Assembly: GCF_050313795.1 (NCBI RefSeq)
Contig: NZ_JBNPMC010000054.1
Span: 1-21,181, forward strand
DNA from: CAMBRQ01 sp945870325
GTDB taxonomy: Bacteria > Bacillota > Clostridia > Lachnospirales > Lachnospiraceae
Reading direction: 5' to 3'
DNA length: 21,181 nt
This document shows positions 17,401 through 21,181 of this stretch, one piece after another (the first letter of the stretch is position 1; the number at the start of each line of letters is the position of its first letter). Both the position numbers and the translations under genes were made by a program. The notes beneath the pieces were generated by a model, which was not told the origin of the DNA, ran no database searches, and was given only the letters and a program-made list of their open reading frames with translations.

Positions 17401-19767
17401 ACCGGTATGGAACCAAATGAGAGCAATCTGATTAATACATCTACATTCTACAATGGCGATTCGGGCAGAAACGTAGGATATATTACTTTTGACAACACGG
17501 ACGACTATGAAGTATATAAAGTTACAGCAACCTATGGTACAAGAAGCGGTTCAAGCTCAAGTAGCATGGGTGTAAATTATAATCTTTCTGGAAATACTAC
17601 AGAGACTACTGTCTGGGAAGAGGGAAATAGCGAAACAGCTTACGTAAATGGTGCAGAGCATGAGTGTTGTGTTTGGAATAATAACAATAGCGCTATTTTG
17701 ATTCGGATATATGTACGGGAGAAGGTGAAAACAGATACACTGAAGATCGTATATAAACTGACAGATGGAACAGAATTTTATGATCTGAACGTCAATGCGA
17801 AAGAAGGTACAAATTTTGCGGGTTACGTTACTGATGGTAAACTTGTGGAAGACACGATTGAAAATTCGGTAGGAAATACACAAACAATTACTACAAATTT
17901 GAAAGATACTGTAAATCTGCCGAATATGCCTGCAAAATATAAGAGTGGTAATTATATATATCGAAATGCGGCACTTTCCGAAGATAATAAGACATTGTAC
18001 TTGATTTATGAAGGAACCAATACGAAAACATTTGTCTATGATTTTGGTTTGCCGATGGAGATTCAGGCTTCTGATTTAGTAGATAATCCGGATGATGTAA
18101 CGAGTATGTCTGTGTCAGATTTGAATAAATGTTCAGCTTCTGCCAATGGCAAGAGTATAACAGCGACTGTTGCAAATGCAACTGTAACAACAGCAAGTTT
18201 TACAGCAACCGTAAACTATAATAGTGGAACTATCAATTATGATGTATATCTGGTACCGGCAACAACTGTTTACTATGAAGAGGGATTTGCAACTTTTTCG
18301 GACAGTTGGACTGGAGCTTCCAAAGGCAGTAGCGCACAGACGACAGCGGTACTTGGTAAAGATAAGAATAATTATGGATATGATTCCATCTATGCGGGTG
18401 CGACAATTGCATCTAATGGAACACAGGCGAACAGTATAACAAAAAATGATACTGCAACGTTTGACTTTACAGGAACAGGTGTCGATATTTTTGCAAATAC
18501 TACTACAAGTACAGGTTATCTGACGATAAAGATTACAGACAGTAATTCTAAGGTTGTCAATCTTGCGATTGTAAATACAAAGATGGCGGGTGATTATAAA
18601 GCAGGTGTTACAAATGGTTATAGTGTTCCGGTATTTTCAATCACGGATCTGACTTATGGAACTTATAGTGTGAAAATTACGCATTCTATGAATGAAAATA
18701 CTGTAAATCTTGATGGTTTCCGTGTATATAATACACATAATGATAGCAGTATTTATAAGGCGGATTTAGAAGATAATCCAAGTTTTCTGGAAGTTCGTGA
18801 TCTGCAGTTTGGAACGATTGATGTAAGTGGCTATGGCGTTGATGGAAGAACAGTATCTGCTGTTGGTGAACAGGTTTATGAAGACTTGACGAAAGATGGA
18901 ACGGTTGTTCAGGCAGTTATCACTGCCTCAGGTCAGGTTAATGTAGATAATCAGAAGGATTTACTGGAAAAGGGTCCTAAGAATGAGGTGTATCTGGCAA
19001 AAGATTCTGCACTTACTTTAAGTTTTAAGACGGATCGAGAAGTTCAGCTTGGACTGAAAGGTGTCGACGGTACTACAACTTATTCTGTAAATGATGGCGA
19101 CAATATAAGTGTTTCTACTGTTGATATGTTCTACACTATACAGGCAAAAGGCGGAAACAATGGACAAAAGACTACAGTAACGATAAAAAATACAGGAGAT
19201 CATGTATTATCTATTACAAAACTGAAAGTATGTGATGATCCAAATGCGCTTCAGGGAATTACAGCTGATAGTGTTACTTCTGCCTTGTATGCTTGGGGAT
19301 TCCATGATGCAGTTTTGATGGCTGATGCTACTGCGAACATCAATCTTATAGACTATACTGGTACGGCTATTACAACAACAGTTCTTACAGTTAACGGCGA
19401 ATCTGGTCAGGAAGCAGTCTTTTCTGCTGATGCTATTAAGGCAGCAGTTGAGGATGCACTCCCGGGTGGTTATGCGATCGTATATGAATCTCAAATTGCG
19501 GATCAGACTGTTGTATGTGGAGAGAGCGCAGATGTGAATGTACAGATCGGTAAAGTGGCAACCTTACAGGTGACTTACAAGAATTTGTTTGGAAAGACAG
19601 TGGGCACTGCCACATTGACAGGTGTTCAGACATCCAGGAATTCTCAGTATACGTTCTCTGCTTCTGAGATTAGAAAAGCAGCGCCGTCCGGTTATTGGAC
19701 AGGTACGTTGATTCCTACGAAAGTAAAATATGGTTCAACGGGAACCAGAACAGTGATTGGGCTCTAA
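14410..19767 (+). CDS. Secreted multidomain GH20 beta-N-acetylhexosaminidase (StrH/lacto-N-biosidase-like)
   Basis: A 1785-residue exported glycosidase. Residues 1-27 are a signal peptide (MRRMKKT start, hydrophobic core, AFA cleavage site), then an acidic, Asn/Ala-rich linker to about 100. Residues 104-450 form a GH20 catalytic domain: SPGHMD with H217, the catalytic pair D281-E282 in MGADEYGND, then MAFNDGIYY, a CYWSNGW block, NTNGDYYW and CIWSDSP. These blocks match StrH-type exo-N-acetylglucosaminidases and bifidobacterial lacto-N-biosidases, which trim host N-glycans, mucins or milk oligosaccharides. Beta-sandwich modules follow: BIG-like at about 457-550 and 733-815, a likely carbohydrate-binding jelly-roll at about 1288-1442, and two ~70-residue repeats at the end (about 1640-1785). 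No LPxTG anchor or terminal membrane segment is present, which is odd for this class. A terminator follows. Exact glycan specificity is unresolved. Confidence 0.9.
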   Translation: MRRMKKTLALLLALCMTVSCVCVTAFAENNSGTTDSAAALANNADADRKNDADAVAENGKNVDGENETDVDSADAQDTETANVAASQFLNGQDEDNVMSTKTGDEYRYSIVMVDCGRKYFSVDSLKSIIDSASSAGMYYVMLGIGNDGMRFLLDDMSLTVEGKSYTSDAVKNAIHKGNENYSNFDTDELTETDMNAIMSYASTKGVEIIPLINSPGHMDAILDAMGELGLSNVAYSLNGQSSERTIDVTNSVATAFTQTLLQKYITYFAGQGCTLFNMGADEYGNDINGTPHFSDLIRGGGYGNYITYLNTIAGMIETAGMTPMAFNDGIYYKNSVNYGTINTNILVCYWSNGWSGYDLATAGYLKEQGFKLINTNGDYYWIVGGNQIDASKAAQFDKTSFPKQGGNEIINDPTGSMFCIWSDSPQAQADSSVASSVSAVISAFGNTLPETTQSAVHVDVAHIIGAPDNGKLTVEGTVILSLSNSKSAVWTSSDEKVVTLAAATENDISALSTEVNADRVKATAVGAGTATITAAVGQKTYTTEVTVANAEEENQETITLEMGKTDSRIQAGVNNQNNIDTSKYDSNVADVTVVGTDATPVSYNYSKTSVKCKSLCDTDTEEWKATDYYYQADDGNYYPLYAKRSNEKQGSIFTWTKYTWTFGYEETDNNIKECGTTESSRWDSNPTSDISIYTRTEIPGTDASTTINFEGVTPGTTYYKVGDITYKIVVNPIVKSENRTVTFGVRDTIHVNVPEGGSVEYQITSGQDLVTVDNTGNVTAGYEAGQAIVVATVKTASGVVYGTYTYNYTIQSEDLSKVEPLKIEYWITNAQVTPDAKEGVTVKEGSGTRTDGNNYKYNYSEVAATSVNTENGTALSSLISSTGTGNDNPVVLWKGRILTGDKQDNTGGRDCTLTVDNAVDFKYIRYYNGEWKYSNDRTTWTSIPSVAQIVAYYLQKTTVTQAVDTLVKDWGPVKGQSGVDWFGWGSSWALSFAVVYDTGMEPNESNLINTSTFYNGDSGRNVGYITFDNTDDYEVYKVTATYGTRSGSSSSSMGVNYNLSGNTTETTVWEEGNSETAYVNGAEHECCVWNNNNSAILIRIYVREKVKTDTLKIVYKLTDGTEFYDLNVNAKEGTNFAGYVTDGKLVEDTIENSVGNTQTITTNLKDTVNLPNMPAKYKSGNYIYRNAALSEDNKTLYLIYEGTNTKTFVYDFGLPMEIQASDLVDNPDDVTSMSVSDLNKCSASANGKSITATVANATVTTASFTATVNYNSGTINYDVYLVPATTVYYEEGFATFSDSWTGASKGSSAQTTAVLGKDKNNYGYDSIYAGATIASNGTQANSITKNDTATFDFTGTGVDIFANTTTSTGYLTIKITDSNSKVVNLAIVNTKMAGDYKAGVTNGYSVPVFSITDLTYGTYSVKITHSMNENTVNLDGFRVYNTHNDSSIYKADLEDNPSFLEVRDLQFGTIDVSGYGVDGRTVSAVGEQVYEDLTKDGTVVQAVITASGQVNVDNQKDLLEKGPKNEVYLAKDSALTLSFKTDREVQLGLKGVDGTTTYSVNDGDNISVSTVDMFYTIQAKGGNNGQKTTVTIKNTGDHVLSITKLKVCDDPNALQGITADSVTSALYAWGFHDAVLMADATANINLIDYTGTAITTTVLTVNGESGQEAVFSADAIKAAVEDALPGGYAIVYESQIADQTVVCGESADVNVQIGKVATLQVTYKNLFGKTVGTATLTGVQTSRNSQYTFSASEIRKAAPSGYWTGTLIPTKVKYGSTGTRTVIGL

Positions 19768-19787
19768 AAAGGAACAAATGATAGATT

Positions 19788-19821
19788 AAAAGGCAGCATG
19801 TCAACACGCATGCTGCCTTTT
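19788..19821 (+). terminator. Rho-independent terminator after the GH20 gene
   Basis: AAAAGGCAGCATG (19788-19800) and CATGCTGCCTTTT (19809-19821) form a 13-bp stem with an 8-nt loop and a T-rich tail, 20 nt after the GH20 stop. The stem is almost symmetrical in A/T flanks, so it could work in both directions. Confidence 0.9.
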
Positions 19822-19899
19822 ATGCTGTGCAAGAAATCATGCTTTCGTTAAAATCTATGAAGCAAATGGATCTTTCAATGGCATATGCTCAATTAAAAC

Positions 19900-20392
19900 G
19901 TGAACTGGGGACGGATATCATCGGCATTGAAGACAAATGAGAATCTGGAGTTTGCAGTGATAACAGGATGCTTGAGGATCAGTAAGGAATCAATACTTAC
20001 GGGACTTAATAATCTGGGAATCATCTCAATTCTTTCGGCAGTTTACGATGAATATTTTGGATTTACACAGGAAGAAGTTGATCGCATGCTGGAATTTCCT
20101 GTTTTTTACGGGGGATTTGAAGAAAATCTGTGAAAAGCAAGAATTTCTGGTTGGAATGTTCAAGAATATTGAAAATTATATCGTATTATCTAATCGCGAA
20201 TCAGGAAATGTAAGATGCCCTATGGAAGGCGATACTGTTACATTTACAGCATCTGAAGATGTAGTAGAACCAGAACCAACAAATATTTTCAAACAAGTAA
20301 TAAAATCTGTTATAGGTTTCATTGGGAAAAATTTGGTGAAATGGCGAAAATTGTCGAACGGTTCAGGAGATTCCTTACTGGAAAAAGGCTGA
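19900..20392 (+). pseudogene. Broken AAA-ATPase-like (PF09820 type, PD-(D/E)XK-associated) gene remnant
   Basis: Two reading frames carry pieces of one family. The first (19900-20133) reads ENLEFAVITGCLRISKESI and DEYFGFTQEEVDRML, the middle of the AAA-ATPase-like/DUF1703 proteins that are abundant in gut Clostridia. The second (from about 20070, another frame) reads ACWNFLFFTGDLKK and ...VLSNRES, which corresponds to a later part of the same family (WNFLFFTGYLK... PNREV). The normal segment between them and both ends, including the Walker A region and the nuclease domain, are missing, so an internal deletion with frameshift is the simplest explanation. The last ~60 codons (VTFTASEDV, EPEPTNIFKQV) do not look like this family and may be a fused scrap of a surface protein tail. 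Not expected to be functional. Confidence 0.6.
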
Positions 20393-20528
20393 CATTCAAA
20401 GTGCAGCGTGCTATAATTCAGACAAGCATTACTTTTCTAAATATTCTATATGACAAGGTCATTCTATAATCTGATGATATTTATAATCTTAGAAAATTCG
20501 ATGCTTCATCACAGAACATGTAATAGCA

Positions 20529-20563
20529 GAGAGGATTCTAAGAAGAATAAGAAGTGTCCTCTC
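20529..20563 (+). repeat. Hairpin in the leader of the Rpn-type gene
   Basis: GAGAGGA (20529-20535) and TCCTCTC (20557-20563) are perfect inverted arms, with a smaller ATTCT/AGAAT hairpin nested inside (20535-20548). It lies just before the ribosome site. There is no T tract, so it is not a typical terminator. The remaining gap (20393-20528) shows AT-rich sequence with several TATAAT-like boxes but no clear promoter. Confidence 0.4.
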
Positions 20564-20587
20564 AACCTAGAAGAAGGAGGATAATGA

Positions 20588-21181
20588 ATGGCAGCAGACC
20601 AGAAAATTGCACGGGCAGCAGGTGAGATTGCCATGCACCACAAGGTAATCGGCATGCCGATGCGCGCCTATAAGGATCGGATATTCCGCATGATATTCAA
20701 AGAGAAGAAGGAATTGCTGGAACTTTATAATGCCATGAACGGAACAGAGTATACGAATGAAGAGGATCTGGTAGTAACAACACTGGAGAATGCGCTCTAC
20801 ATAGGGATGAAGAATGATGTATCCTTCGTGCTATATGATAAGCTGACCTTGTATGAGCACCAGTCCACGAAGAATCCGAATATCCCTTTACGTGACCTTT
20901 TCTACGTGGCGAATGTATATTCGAACCTGACGAAAGACGATAATCTCTACAGTTCCACGCTGGTGAAGATACCAGAACCCAGATTCGTAGTGTTCTATAA
21001 TGGGACAGAGAAGATGGAAGAGCGCCGAGAACTGAGGCTTTCGGATATGTATGAGACCAAGAGTGGTGAGCCGGACCTGGAATTGAAGGTGACAGAACTG
21101 AATATTAACCAGGGGTATAATGAGGAACTGATGGAGAGATGCAGGACTTTGAAGGAATATATGATCTTTGTGGAGATGGTT
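20588..21181 (+). CDS. Rpn family recombination-promoting nuclease/putative transposase (5' part)
   Basis: 198 codons are open to the window edge, so the gene is partial at its 3' end. The start MAADQKIARAAGEI at ATG 20588 is supported by AGAAGGAGG (20572-20580) 7 nt upstream; ATG 20584 is in another frame and stops after 13 codons. Residues from about 27 read KDRIFRMIFKEKKELLELYN, then NGTEYTNEEDL, NDVSFVLYDKLTLYEHQST and NIPLRDLFYVANVY. This is the PD-(D/E)XK nuclease-type 'Rpn/YhgA-like transposase' pattern found in many copies in Lachnospiraceae; the E of YEHQ and the N-terminal D are likely active-site residues. Such proteins cut DNA and promote recombination, though their mobility is uncertain. 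It follows a decayed gene of a similarly repeated family. Confidence 0.85.
   Translation, partial: MAADQKIARAAGEIAMHHKVIGMPMRAYKDRIFRMIFKEKKELLELYNAMNGTEYTNEEDLVVTTLENALYIGMKNDVSFVLYDKLTLYEHQSTKNPNIPLRDLFYVANVYSNLTKDDNLYSSTLVKIPEPRFVVFYNGTEKMEERRELRLSDMYETKSGEPDLELKVTELNINQGYNEELMERCRTLKEYMIFVEMV

Noticed and set aside
19839..19940. 33-codon reading frame (MLSLKSMKQ...) between the GH20 terminator and the pseudogene
   Set aside because: No ribosome site, and no family recognised; it lies in decayed DNA.

Overview
The window looks like a chromosomal accessory region of a low-GC gut Firmicute, most likely a Lachnospiraceae member. The reasons are the strong AGGAGG-type ribosome binding sites, the purine-rich coding strand, a large secreted StrH-like GH20 glycosidase of the kind found in gut or mucosal bacteria, and an Rpn/PD-(D/E)XK transposase-type gene and an AAA-ATPase-like remnant of types common in Lachnospiraceae. 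All supported genes are on the + strand. No tRNA, rRNA or CRISPR array was seen.

Region 1 (35-6688) is a tightly packed, AT-rich three-gene cassette. It encodes a 1613-residue protein with phosphoribosyltransferase (PRTase)-like motifs and a C-terminal degenerate GHKL (histidine-kinase-type ATPase) domain, then a 214-residue degenerate response-regulator receiver, then a 389-residue DUF2971 protein. ATGA coupling and a 1-nt gap imply one transcript. It resembles a rewired two-component module feeding a DUF2971 effector. I do not recognise it as a named system; defence or stress signalling is an inference.

Region 2 (about 6690-14358) looks like a peptide-modification (RiPP-type) locus. A nucleotidyltransferase-fold gene has its own near-consensus promoter (6798-6826). 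A second promoter and a palindrome precede a PqqD-like RiPP recognition gene that overlaps a large LuxR/MalT-type STAND regulator, and a strong terminator closes that unit. A third unit encodes a membrane-anchored protein, an 81-residue candidate precursor peptide, an HprK-like kinase and a radical SAM/SPASM enzyme. The precursor, kinase and radical SAM genes overlap or nearly touch. The likely logic is that the PqqD protein binds the precursor leader, the SPASM enzyme modifies the core, the kinase (perhaps with the nucleotidyltransferase) adds phosphate-type groups, and the LuxR protein controls expression.

Region 3 (14410-19767) is one giant secreted multidomain GH20 protein 51 nt after the radical SAM gene, ended by a clear terminator. 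Region 4 (about 19840-21181) is decayed mobile-type DNA: a broken AAA-ATPase-like gene, then the 5' part of an Rpn-family gene that runs off the window.
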